Positions 6,856 to 12,965 of a stretch of DNA of 12,965 nucleotides are shown piece after piece. The translations under genes and the position numbers were made by a program. The DNA is taken from positions 2,742 through 15,706 of the forward strand of contig JAJZIF010000035.1 of assembly GCA_021810735.1 (NCBI GenBank). Direction: 5' to 3'. Origin of the DNA: Acidobacteriota bacterium. Lineage in GTDB: Bacteria > Acidobacteriota > Terriglobia > Terriglobales > Acidobacteriaceae. Within the stretch, counting starts at the first letter, position 1. The number at the start of each line of letters is the position of its first letter. The notes below the pieces were generated by a model. The model was not told the DNA's origin and did no database searches. It saw only the letters and a list, made by a program, of their open reading frames with translations.

Positions 6856-7578
6856 ATGACTGTGGAGGCGATGGCTGAAGTGCTGGCGATGGCAGCGCAC
6901 AGGGACGATGTGGAACAGACCTGCGGCGGCACTCTGCTGAGGATGAAGGCGCTGGGATATCGCACGGCGATTCTGGATATGACGCAAGGTGAGGCTGGCA
7001 CGCGGGGTTCTGCCGCCGAGCGCGAGGCAGAGGCAAAGGCGGCGGCGGCGATTCTGGGTGTGAGCTGGCGGGAGGCTCTGGATATTCCGGATGGGCGCGT
7101 GGAGAACAGCTATGAGAACCGGCTGAAGATAGTGGAAGTGCTCCGGAGGGTGCGGCCGCGGGTGGTGGTTCTACCATATTGGACGGGCCGGCATCCGGAT
7201 CACTACACGACGGCAACGCTGGGTTATGAGGCGTGTTTTCTGGCCGGATTGACGAAGGTAGATACGGGATTGCCGCCGCATCGGCCATTTAAGATCCTGT
7301 ATGCGAGTCTCTACGCCGACGTGCGGCCGAGCTTTGTGGTGGATATTACGGCGCATATCGAGGACCGACATAGGGCGCTGATGGCTTATGCCTCGCAATA
7401 TGCGAACCAGGCGCAGGGCAGCGGGCTGTTTGTGCCGGAGGAGGAGATTCGCGAGCGGACGTTTGCGACGGCGCGGCATTATGGGCTGCTGGCAGGCGTG
7501 CGCTACGCGGAGCCATTTGTGCAGAAGGAAGTCGGGCTGGTGGATGATATAGCGATGCTGGGCGTGGCGTCGATTTAA
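6856..7578 (+). CDS. bshB1: Bacillithiol biosynthesis deacetylase BshB1
   Basis: Zinc-dependent LmbE/PIG-L-type deacetylase that removes the acetyl group from GlcNAc-malate to give GlcN-malate, the second step of bacillithiol synthesis, before BshC adds cysteine. The 240 residues carry AAHRDDVE near the N-terminus: H15 and D18 as zinc ligands and D17 as general base. GRHPDH (111-116) supplies the third ligand, H116. The H15-H116 spacing of 101 equals that of Bacillus BshB (H12-H113). Other BshB1 features are DMTQGEAGTRG, DIPDGRVEN with NRLKIVEVLR, FLAGLTKVDTGLPPHRP and PSFVVDI. The motif is normally HPDD; here it is HRDD, with all catalytic residues kept. ATG start with GAGGGG at 6844-6849, 6 bases upstream. 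bshA and bshC are not in the window. It converges with recJ 24 bases downstream. Function is inferred by family; an enzyme acting on another GlcNAc conjugate is a less likely alternative. Confidence 0.92.
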   Translation: MTVEAMAEVLAMAAHRDDVEQTCGGTLLRMKALGYRTAILDMTQGEAGTRGSAAEREAEAKAAAAILGVSWREALDIPDGRVENSYENRLKIVEVLRRVRPRVVVLPYWTGRHPDHYTTATLGYEACFLAGLTKVDTGLPPHRPFKILYASLYADVRPSFVVDITAHIEDRHRALMAYASQYANQAQGSGLFVPEEEIRERTFATARHYGLLAGVRYAEPFVQKEVGLVDDIAMLGVASI

Positions 7579-7602
7579 GGAGCCTGAGAAGACCCTTTGC
7601 GA

Positions 7603-9378
7603 TCAGGGTGCCGATTTTTGCAGGTCGGCGATTTCCAGTTCGAGGCCGCCGTACTCGGGGTGTTCATTTTCGCGGAGGCGGTAGGCGATGTGCAGGGGCT
7701 GGTCCTGGTGCAGGTCTAGTGCTGCGACGCGCTCCGCCCAGTTCCATCCCAGGGCCTTGTATTGTGTGCCGCGCGGACCCTGGGCAAGGTTGAGGCGGAC
7801 ATGCTTTTCTTTGAGGGTGCGGACGGGGCCGGCGAGACGGACATTGCGGGCGACGAAGACGGGTTCTTCATTGCCCATGCCGAAGGGCTCAAGACGGCGC
7901 AACCAGGAAAAGAGCGCGGGTGTGATGTGATCGAGAGGCAGTTCGGCATGACAGGTGAGAGGGCCTCCCAGATCTTCATCGGCGATGCGAGAGCGCGCGT
8001 GATCGACGAGATGGGCGCGCAGCTCGGGGACGCGATCGGAAGGCAGGGAAAAGCCGACGGCGTGGGCGTGTCCGCCGAAGCGGGTGAAGAGGCCGGCACA
8101 GCTCTCGATAGCATCGAGAAGATGATAACCGTCGATGGAGCGGCCAGAGCCGTGAGCCTCGCCGTTTTCGCGCGAGATGACTACGGCCGGCTTGCCGGTG
8201 AGGTCGACGATGCGGGAGGCGATAATGCCGATGACGCCGCGATGCCAGCCATCGCCGTCCATGACAATGCAGCGAGCGGCGGCGAATTCAGGGGCAACAA
8301 GGCGGGTGGCAACATCGGCGAGGATGGCAGCTTCCGTTTCGCGGCGTTCGGAATTGAGCTTCTCAAGGCGGGCGGCAAGTTCTTTCGCGCGCGCAACGTC
8401 GCGAGTGGTGAATAACTCGATGACCTCCGAGGCGATGTCCATACGGCCGGCTGCGTTGATGCGGGGTGCGAGGCGGAAGGCGACGTCAGTGGCGGTGAGG
8501 GAGCGGCGGGCGGGGTCGAGCTGGGCTTCCTGCATGAGTGCGCGCAGGCCGGACCCGACAGGGCGACGGAGTTCCTCCAGTCCGATGGAGACGATGGTGC
8601 GGTTTTCGCCGAGGAGGGGTACTGCATCCGCTACGGTGGCAATGGCCAGCATTTTGAGGAATGAGGGCAGAATTTTTGTTCGGGCGCGTTCGGGATCGCG
8701 TTTTTCGAGCAGTGCCTGCGAAAGCTTGAAGGCGACGCCTGCTCCGCAGAGGAATTTACAGGCGTAGGGGCAGCCGGGCTGGTTGGGATTAAGCACGGCC
8801 AAGGCGCGAGGCAAGTCCTGCGCGGCTTCAGGCAAATGGTGGTCGGTAACTATGAGGTCGAGGCCGAGTTCTGCCGCCGCATCAGCGGCTGCGAAGGCCC
8901 GGATGCCGGTATCGACGCTGATGACGAGGCGGACGCCTTCGGCTGCGGCAGAGGCAAGAATTTCGCTCTGCATGCCGTAGCCTTCGCGGAGACGGTGGGG
9001 GACGTGAAAACGGACGGTACCGCCGAGGCGTTCGACGGCGGTTTTCAGGAGGACGGTTGCGGTGGTGCCGTCGACATCGTAGTCGCCATAGATGAGGATG
9101 GTTTCCCCGAGGGCGATGGCCTGCTCGATGCGTTCGACGGCCTGGGCCATGCCAAGCATGGAATATGGGTCGAGCAGGTGGTCGAGGCTGGGTGCGAAGA
9201 AGGATGCGGCCTGGGCAGCGCTGCTGACGCCGCGGGCGAGGAGCAGTTCTGCGATGAGCAGGGGCAGGCGCGCTTCATGAGCGAGTGATGCGGCCTGGGC
9301 GGAATCAGTCTGGGGGAGCAGCCAGCGGCGGGGCCGGTTGCTGCGTGCCGGAGCGGGCAGAGCATCGGATGGCGTCAC
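7603..9378 (-). CDS. recJ: Single-stranded-DNA-specific exonuclease RecJ
   Basis: 5'-3' exonuclease on single-stranded DNA, used in recombination, mismatch and base-excision repair. The 591 residues span the whole family architecture. The DHH phosphoesterase core has GDYDVDG (98-104), SVDTG (154-158, D156), TDHH (178-181) and ATVADAVPL (247-255, D251), the aspartates and histidines that bind the two catalytic metals. Then come APRINAAGRM (304-313), the DHHA1 domain with GWHRGVIG (377-384), GSGRS (410-414) and FGGHAHAVGF (434-443), and a C-terminal OB fold beginning about LEPFGMGNEEPVF (496-508). No motif is missing. The GTG start at 9378 overlaps the TGA of the upstream unknown gene in a GTGA arrangement, so translation is very likely coupled to it. 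It ends 24 bases from the convergent bshB1. Confidence 0.97.
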   Translation of the reverse strand: MTPSDALPAPARSNRPRRWLLPQTDSAQAASLAHEARLPLLIAELLLARGVSSAAQAASFFAPSLDHLLDPYSMLGMAQAVERIEQAIALGETILIYGDYDVDGTTATVLLKTAVERLGGTVRFHVPHRLREGYGMQSEILASAAAEGVRLVISVDTGIRAFAAADAAAELGLDLIVTDHHLPEAAQDLPRALAVLNPNQPGCPYACKFLCGAGVAFKLSQALLEKRDPERARTKILPSFLKMLAIATVADAVPLLGENRTIVSIGLEELRRPVGSGLRALMQEAQLDPARRSLTATDVAFRLAPRINAAGRMDIASEVIELFTTRDVARAKELAARLEKLNSERRETEAAILADVATRLVAPEFAAARCIVMDGDGWHRGVIGIIASRIVDLTGKPAVVISRENGEAHGSGRSIDGYHLLDAIESCAGLFTRFGGHAHAVGFSLPSDRVPELRAHLVDHARSRIADEDLGGPLTCHAELPLDHITPALFSWLRRLEPFGMGNEEPVFVARNVRLAGPVRTLKEKHVRLNLAQGPRGTQYKALGWNWAERVAALDLHQDQPLHIAYRLRENEHPEYGGLELEIADLQKSAP

Positions 9379-9848
9379 AGCAGGCTGTCGTCGTCTCCTT
9401 GATCGAAGACGATATCGCTCAGATCGTCGAGGCTTTCCAGGATCTCCTGGTAATGTTCGTACCAGTCGGTGGAGGTTTCATGGACGAACAGGACGCCCTG
9501 ATGGGCGAAGCCGAGCTGGAGGAAACCGATTTTGCCGGCATGGGCCATGAGGGCCTGGGCGTGTTCGAGTTCGCTGCTGTCGTCGTCTGGAATGTGGAGT
9601 TCCTGGAGCTGATCGATCAGGAGGTGGATATCCTGGGCTTCGAGCGTCATCTCAGACATGGTGAGGAAGGCGGCGCCGGCGGCTTTGGCGGTTTCCACGA
9701 ATTCCTTCCAGCTGTCAGGATTATTTTCGTCTTCCCAGAGGATGGAAGGAAGGTCATCGCCGATGAAGGCAGGGATGCGGCGCATACCGTGTCCCGCGAT
9801 GTAGGCGATCATATCGTCTTTGAGATTCAACAAACTATTGGAGTTCAT
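9375..9848 (-). CDS. Acidic protein of unknown function, translationally coupled to recJ
   Basis: A 157-residue protein I do not recognise. It is strongly acidic, without cysteine, signal peptide or membrane segment, so probably cytosolic. It looks alternating helical and hydrophobic: an N-terminal helix (MNSNSLLNLKDDMIAYIAGH), a middle part with ELHIPDDDSSELEHAQALM, a hydrophobic stretch KIGFLQLGFAHQGVLFVHE (about 106-124) that could be a buried strand pair, and an acidic C-terminus SDIVFDQGDDDSLL. The frame extends to 9890, but I chose the ATG at 9848 because GGGGA lies 6 bases upstream and the extra 14 residues look random. Its TGA overlaps the recJ start by 4 bases, which makes it the first gene of a recJ operon and suggests a linked role or a co-expressed partner; that is inference. 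Transcription starts in the 118-base spacer shared with the first DUF507 gene. Confidence 0.85.
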   Translation of the reverse strand: MNSNSLLNLKDDMIAYIAGHGMRRIPAFIGDDLPSILWEDENNPDSWKEFVETAKAAGAAFLTMSEMTLEAQDIHLLIDQLQELHIPDDDSSELEHAQALMAHAGKIGFLQLGFAHQGVLFVHETSTDWYEHYQEILESLDDLSDIVFDQGDDDSLL

Positions 9849-9910
9849 ATGGCTTCCCCATTGTCGCAGAACGGATGGTGGACCCCGCAAGTGCTGTTTG
9901 AGGGTGTCCA

Positions 9911-9936
9911 GCGAGGCGCCAAAGGGAGGCGCTCGC
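9911..9936. repeat. Imperfect inverted repeat in the divergent recJ-operon / DUF507 spacer
   Basis: GCGAGGCGCC (9911-9920) and GGCGCTCGC (9928-9936) form a 9-bp GC-rich stem with one bulged G and a 7-base loop. No U-tract follows on either strand, so it is not an intrinsic terminator. It lies just upstream of the TATATT at 9947 and could be a protein-binding site or chance in a GC-rich spacer. Confidence 0.4.
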
Positions 9937-9946
9937 GGCCATGTGC

Positions 9947-9952
9947 TATATT
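9947..9952 (+). promoter_or_regulatory. Candidate -10 element (TATATT) for the DUF507 operon
   Basis: TATATT is the only AT-rich hexamer in the spacer and stands 14 bases before the first ATG. That would leave an almost leaderless transcript, consistent with the weak Shine-Dalgarno (GAGA) before this ATG. No -35 is apparent. Confidence 0.25.
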
Positions 9953-9966
9953 TTGAAACGAGATAG

Positions 9967-10245
9967 ATGATTTTTTCGCGCGATTACGTCGATTATCTGG
10001 CCCGCCGCACCGTTAAGCACCTGATTGAAGCGAAGATGATCCGCACCGATAAGGTGAAGATGGTGGAGGAGCGGGTCTACAAGGCCCTGCTGGAAGAGCT
10101 GTCTCTGGAGGACCGCATCAACGAAGAGGTGCGGGTGATTCTGGAGGCCTACCAGGAGGAGATGCGCCGCACGGGCGCGAGCTACCCGGAGATGTTCAAG
10201 AAGGTGAAGATGGAACTCGCCCGGAAATACAAGGCGGTACTGTGA
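9967..10245 (+). CDS. DUF507 family protein (first of a tandem pair)
   Basis: A 92-residue, highly charged, mostly helical protein of the DUF507 family (PF04368), whose function is unknown. It opens MIFSRDYVDYLARRTVKHLI, has a central acidic helix LLEELSLEDRINEEVRVILE and ends in the basic stretch FKKVKMELARKYK. There are no cysteines, membrane segments or metal motifs; a small cytosolic helical-bundle or coiled-coil protein is the likely form. The ATG at 9967 has only a weak Shine-Dalgarno. Its TGA overlaps the GTG of the next gene, a distant copy of itself, by 4 bases. The family assignment comes from overall resemblance, including the paired arrangement with its neighbour. Confidence 0.85.
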   Translation: MIFSRDYVDYLARRTVKHLIEAKMIRTDKVKMVEERVYKALLEELSLEDRINEEVRVILEAYQEEMRRTGASYPEMFKKVKMELARKYKAVL

Positions 10246-10523
10246 GAATCAGCCGGGACAAGTTGAACAAGCTGGCCCACACGGTGGCCGATATGCTGGC
10301 AGAGATCGATGAGGTTGAGTTTCTGGAAGACCGGAATACGATTCGCCAGGAAGCACGCAAGGCCATGGAACACGATCTTCTGGAAGAGATGAAGATTGAC
10401 GAGGCGGCGCGGCGGAAGATTGAGTCGCAGCGGAAGATCATCCTCGAAGGCAGCCAGGAGTGGGACATTCTTTACCGGAAGTACTACACGGACGAAGTAA
10501 AGAAGCTGGGCATCGACCACTGA
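10242..10523 (+). CDS. DUF507 family protein (second of a tandem pair)
   Basis: A 93-residue charged helical protein with the same plan as its upstream neighbour: MRISRDKLNKLAHTVADMLA (compare the MIFSRDYVDYLARRTVKHLI opening of the first), then a glutamate/arginine-rich helix RQEARKAMEHDLLEEMKIDE and a C-terminal segment with WDILYRKYYTDEVKKLGI. The two proteins are of almost equal length and clearly diverged. The GTG start lies in the GTGA overlap with the first gene, so the two are very probably translated together and may act as a hetero-oligomer. No function is known for the family. It is followed by a 127-base spacer before the tRNA, with no terminator that I can see. Confidence 0.85.
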   Translation: MRISRDKLNKLAHTVADMLAEIDEVEFLEDRNTIRQEARKAMEHDLLEEMKIDEAARRKIESQRKIILEGSQEWDILYRKYYTDEVKKLGIDH

Positions 10524-10591
10524 AGGGTCCGCGGCTAGCGCTGGAGCTATCGGCAGGCAGTTGAAAGCGCCGAATGCTGCGGCACCTTTGG

Positions 10592-10597
10592 TATACT
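10592..10597 (+). promoter_or_regulatory. Candidate -10 element (TATACT) for tRNA-Glu
   Basis: TATACT lies 54 bases before the mature 5' end of the tRNA in the otherwise featureless 127-base spacer. It matches the hexamer seen before the lipoprotein gene. A TTGAAA at 10561-10566 is 25 bases upstream, too far for a standard -35, so the call rests on the -10 alone. Confidence 0.35.
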
Positions 10598-10650
10598 CAA
10601 GCAGTTGGCCCTGCGGCCGGTTCAGGCTACGGGGCGGCATTCTTCCTTAA

Positions 10651-10727
<77 letters not shown>

Positions 10728-10791
10728 AAATTTAAAGACAATTTGCTACGACCCTTGCTGCTGGATTTATTGCGGCGAAGCTGTTTTTTGC

Positions 10792-11178
10792 TTAACCGTT
10801 GACCATGCGGATGAGATCGCCAACGGTGCGTGCGGCCTCGACGGGGTGGCGGAGATGAGGTTCGCCACGGACTTCGTAGAGGTTGCGGCGGCCCTGCCGG
10901 GTGATGGTGAGATAGCCGCCTTCGCGGAGTTCGTCGATGATGCGCTGTACGGCGCGCTCGGTGATGCCAACGCGGTCGGCGAGGTCCCGCATACGGGTTT
11001 CCGGATCACGGGCGATGAGCAGTAATACGTGCGAGTGGTTGGTGAGGAATGTCCAGGTGGTTTTTTGCTGGACGGGCTGGGAAGATTGCGGCGCAGCTGC
11101 CGGGGGATTAGCCGCAGGTGCGTGGGCGCGGGGCTGGGTGGCGGATTTGCGGGCGGGATTCTGCGGGCGGGATGGCAT
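10792..11178 (-). CDS. Small winged-helix DNA-binding transcriptional regulator
   Basis: A 128-residue protein with two parts. Residues 1-40 are a basic, Pro/Ala/Gln-rich disordered segment. Residues about 41-128 are a MarR/ArsR-like winged helix: TWTFLTNHSHVLLLIARDPE forms the first helix, MRDLADRVGITERAVQRIID (63-82) the helix-turn-helix, and GGYLTITRQGRRNLYEV (87-103) the wing; HPVEAARTVGDLIRMV is a C-terminal helix likely used for dimerising. No metal-binding cysteines or ligand-binding domain are present, so the signal it senses is unknown. The frame is open back to 11448, but the ATG at 11178 has GAGGTGA 8 bases upstream and longer versions run into icd. It is divergent from icd across 117 bases that contain a 24-bp palindrome, which suggests autoregulation and possibly control of icd. 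The fold is clear; targets are inferred. Confidence 0.88.
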   Translation of the reverse strand: MPSRPQNPARKSATQPRAHAPAANPPAAAPQSSQPVQQKTTWTFLTNHSHVLLLIARDPETRMRDLADRVGITERAVQRIIDELREGGYLTITRQGRRNLYEVRGEPHLRHPVEAARTVGDLIRMVNG

Positions 11179-11224
11179 GGGAGGTTTCACCTCGTCAAAT
11201 GCGATGTAGGAAACGCGACTTTCT

Positions 11225-11248
11225 ATATACGAAATATATGTCGTATAT
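11225..11248. promoter_or_regulatory. Palindromic candidate operator between the winged-helix regulator and icd
   Basis: ATATACGA (11225-11232) and TCGTATAT (11241-11248) are perfect 8-base inverted arms separated by AATATATG, with arm centres 16 bases apart, as expected for a winged-helix dimer. It is an AT-rich island in a GC-rich spacer. TATATT at 11244-11249 may be the icd -10, in which case a bound protein would block it. Binding is inferred from position and symmetry. Confidence 0.55.
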
Positions 11249-11295
11249 TTGAATTCGGTGATTGACACCAGTTTAGCTCCTGGAGGAAACAGTCG

Positions 11296-12801
11296 ATGAG
11301 TTCGCAGACCCTTGATTTTGTAAATGAGAGTGGGATTAGCAGCGTTGAGAAGCCGCGGGCGATTCCGATCACGGTCGCGGCCGGGGATGGGATTGGGCCG
11401 GAGATTATGGCGGCGGTGCTTTCGATTTTGACCGCGGCGGGCGCGCATCTGGATGCGGAGTTTGTGGAGGTGGGCGAGCAGGTTTATCTGCGCGGGAATA
11501 CCTCGGGGATTCCGAAGGAGGCCTGGGACTCGATTGCGCGGACGCGGGTGATGCTGAAGGCGCCGATTACGACGCCGCAGGGCGGCGGATACAAGTCACT
11601 GAACGTGACGATGCGGAAGACGCTGGGCCTGTATGCGAATGTGCGGCCCTGCCGGACGTACAAGCCGGTGGTGGAGACGCAGCATCCTGACATGGATGTA
11701 GTGATTGTGCGCGAGAACGAGGAAGACCTGTACGCGGGTATCGAGCACCGGCAGACGCAGGATGTGGCGCAGTGCCTGAAGCTGATTACGCGGCGCGGGT
11801 CGGAGCGGATTGCGCGTTATGCGTTTGAGTACGCGCGGAAGCAGGGACGGCGGAAGGTGACCTGCATGGTGAAAGACAACATCATGAAGGTGACCGACGG
11901 GCTGTTTCACAAGGTGTTTGACGAGATTGCGCAGGAGTATCCGGAGATTGAGGCGAAGAGCCAGATTGTAGACTTCGGGATGGCGAACTTTGTGCACCGG
12001 CCCTCGGACTACGATGTGGTGCTGCTGCCGAATCTGTACGGCGACATTCTGTCTGACATTGCAGCGCAGATGACCGGCTCGGTGGGGCTGGGTGGCTCGG
12101 TGAATATTGGATCGGGTGGCGCGATCTTCGAGGCGATTCACGGATCAGCTCCGGATTTGCCGGCGGATGTGGCGAACCCCTCCGGGCTGTTGCTGGCCGG
12201 TGTAGAGATGCTGCGTCACCTGGGACGCGGCGCGGTTGCGGCGAAGGTGATGAATGCCTGGCTGAGCGCGCTCGAAGACGGCATCCATACGCGTGACATT
12301 GCCGGACAGCACACGGTGGAGCACGCCGGAACGCGGCGGTTTACCGAAGCTGTGATCGAGCGGCTTGGGTGCCGACCGGAAAAGCTGACTGCGGTGGACG
12401 AGCCGACGGTAAGCGCGGGAGCGGAAGAAGAGCCGGACGCGATTGCGATTGAAGTGCGCAGCCTTGCACGCGAAGAGAAGGTGCTGGCGGGTGTGGATGT
12501 GTTCGTGGACTGGGACGGCATTGCTCCGGACGAGCTTGCGATACGCCTGCAGGCGGCAGCTGGCACACTGTTTGAGTTGAAAATGATTACGAATCGCGGC
12601 GTGAAGGTGTGGCCGAACGGACGCGAGGAGACGCTGTGCACGGATCACTGGCGCTGCCGGTTCGAGGCCGATGGCAGGAAGAATGAAGATGTTGCAGATC
12701 TTCTGCTGAAGCTGGCGAACTCGGGGATTGAGTTCATCAAAACGGAGCATCTGTACCGGTTTAACGGAAAGCCTGGTTATTCGCTGGGACAGGGTCAGTA
12801 A
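11296..12801 (+). CDS. icd: Isocitrate dehydrogenase, Rickettsia/Thermus type with C-terminal extension
   Basis: TCA-cycle enzyme that oxidises and decarboxylates isocitrate to 2-oxoglutarate. The 501 residues comprise an isocitrate/isopropylmalate dehydrogenase core (about 22-370) and a C-terminal domain of about 100 residues (GVDVFVDW, then ELKMITNRGVKVWP and DHWRCRF) found in the long Thermus and Rickettsia enzymes but not in E. coli Icd. Isocitrate-binding residues are S101, N103, R107, R117 and R139, with catalytic Y146 and K193; metal-binding D250 and D254 lie in NLYGDILSDIAAQ. The coenzyme loop HGSAPDLP has D287-L288 where NADP enzymes have Lys-Tyr, so NAD+ use is plausible although such genes are often labelled NADP-dependent. 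ATG start with GGAGG at 11282-11286, 9 bases upstream. It is divergent from a winged-helix regulator with a palindrome between them, and ends at a strong terminator. Confidence 0.96.
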   Translation: MSSQTLDFVNESGISSVEKPRAIPITVAAGDGIGPEIMAAVLSILTAAGAHLDAEFVEVGEQVYLRGNTSGIPKEAWDSIARTRVMLKAPITTPQGGGYKSLNVTMRKTLGLYANVRPCRTYKPVVETQHPDMDVVIVRENEEDLYAGIEHRQTQDVAQCLKLITRRGSERIARYAFEYARKQGRRKVTCMVKDNIMKVTDGLFHKVFDEIAQEYPEIEAKSQIVDFGMANFVHRPSDYDVVLLPNLYGDILSDIAAQMTGSVGLGGSVNIGSGGAIFEAIHGSAPDLPADVANPSGLLLAGVEMLRHLGRGAVAAKVMNAWLSALEDGIHTRDIAGQHTVEHAGTRRFTEAVIERLGCRPEKLTAVDEPTVSAGAEEEPDAIAIEVRSLAREEKVLAGVDVFVDWDGIAPDELAIRLQAAAGTLFELKMITNRGVKVWPNGREETLCTDHWRCRFEADGRKNEDVADLLLKLANSGIEFIKTEHLYRFNGKPGYSLGQGQ

Positions 12802-12825
12802 TCAACAGGGAAGTACGATCGGAAG

Positions 12826-12862
12826 CGGCGCAGGGGAGGATTTCTCTGCGCCGTTTTTTTTT
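12826..12862 (+). terminator. Rho-independent terminator after icd
   Basis: CGGCGCAG (12826-12833) pairs perfectly with CTGCGCCG (12846-12853), with two more inner pairs (one G-T), followed by nine T (12854-12862). It lies 24 bases after the icd stop and is the strongest terminator in the window. Confidence 0.92.
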
Positions 12863-12937
12863 GAGCGCACATGGAATTTTCATGGTGGTACGGCCTATTA
12901 TGATTGTTTGCTATTCACCAGGAGTACATACAAACCC

Positions 12938-12965
12938 ATGATAAAAACAGCTGGCCTTGTCCTGG
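12938..12965 (+). CDS. Start of a further gene, 3' truncated by the window edge
   Basis: ATG at 12938 opens MIKTAGLVL, a basic then hydrophobic start that could be a signal peptide. AGGAG at 12920-12924 is 13 bases upstream, rather far for a Shine-Dalgarno. It follows the icd terminator, so it would be a separate unit; a TATTAT at 12896-12901 could be its -10. Only nine codons are visible and nothing can be said about function. Confidence 0.4.

Noticed and set aside
7592..7609. ACCCT/AGGGT hairpin as a bidirectional terminator between bshB1 and recJ
   Set aside because: A 5-bp stem without a U-tract on either side is too weak to call.
7762..8415. A 217-codon plus-strand frame opposite recJ
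   Set aside because: It lies entirely antisense to the catalytic and DHHA1 parts of a complete RecJ.
9285..9956. A 223-codon plus-strand frame opposite the acidic protein and the recJ start
   Set aside because: The minus-strand genes have a good ribosome binding site and a GTGA coupling, while this frame runs across both and the divergent spacer with no recognisable content.
11262..11267. A perfect TTGACA before icd as a -35 element
   Set aside because: A -10 at the right distance would fall on the icd ribosome binding site, 10 bases from the start codon; no matching -10 is present.

Overview
The window is a GC-rich bacterial chromosomal segment that most resembles Acidobacteriota (class Terriglobia/Acidobacteriia). 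The pointers are an acidobacterial-type VWFA protein, a back-to-back pair of DUF507 genes, a Rickettsia/Thermus-type long isocitrate dehydrogenase, a bacillithiol-pathway deacetylase and a lipoprotein beta-propeller. This assignment rests on family resemblance judged by eye, not on a database search. There are no transposases, integrases, CRISPR arrays or rRNA. Genes are densely packed, with no gene-free stretch longer than about 130 bases, and the content is mostly core metabolism and genome maintenance.

Layout. 2-736 (+): 3' part of a VWA-domain protein. 873-3015 (+): a two-gene sulfur operon, a cysteine synthase/cystathionine beta-synthase-type enzyme followed by a cystathionine gamma-synthase/lyase. 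3032-5171 (-): a convergent pair, a bifunctional homocysteine S-methyltransferase/methylenetetrahydrofolate reductase (YitJ-like) whose stop overlaps the start of xseB. 5287-6786 (+): a secreted lipoprotein beta-propeller ending in a clear intrinsic terminator. 6856-7578 (+): bshB1. 7603-9848 (-): an unrecognised acidic protein translationally coupled to recJ. 9967-10523 (+): two overlapping DUF507 genes. 10651-10727 (+): tRNA-Glu(CTC). 10792-11178 (-): a small winged-helix regulator, divergent from icd (11296-12801, +), with a 24-bp palindrome between them. icd ends in a strong terminator. The first codons of a further gene appear at 12938.

How the genes fit together. Transsulfuration enzymes, methionine synthesis from homocysteine with methyl-THF supply, and BshB1 (which makes GlcN-malate for joining to cysteine) lie within 7 kb, so this is a neighbourhood of cysteine, methionine and low-molecular-weight thiol metabolism. 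They are in several transcription units and a shared regulation is only inferred. RecJ and XseB (a subunit of exonuclease VII) are both single-strand-specific nucleases but sit in different operons. Half of the protein starts are GTG or TTG, most with a good Shine-Dalgarno sequence, so start choice mattered in several places.

I do not see a clear-cut new system. The least explained items are the acidic protein coupled to recJ, the tandem DUF507 pair, the regulator/palindrome facing icd, and the icd coenzyme pocket, which reads as NAD-type although such genes are often labelled NADP-dependent.
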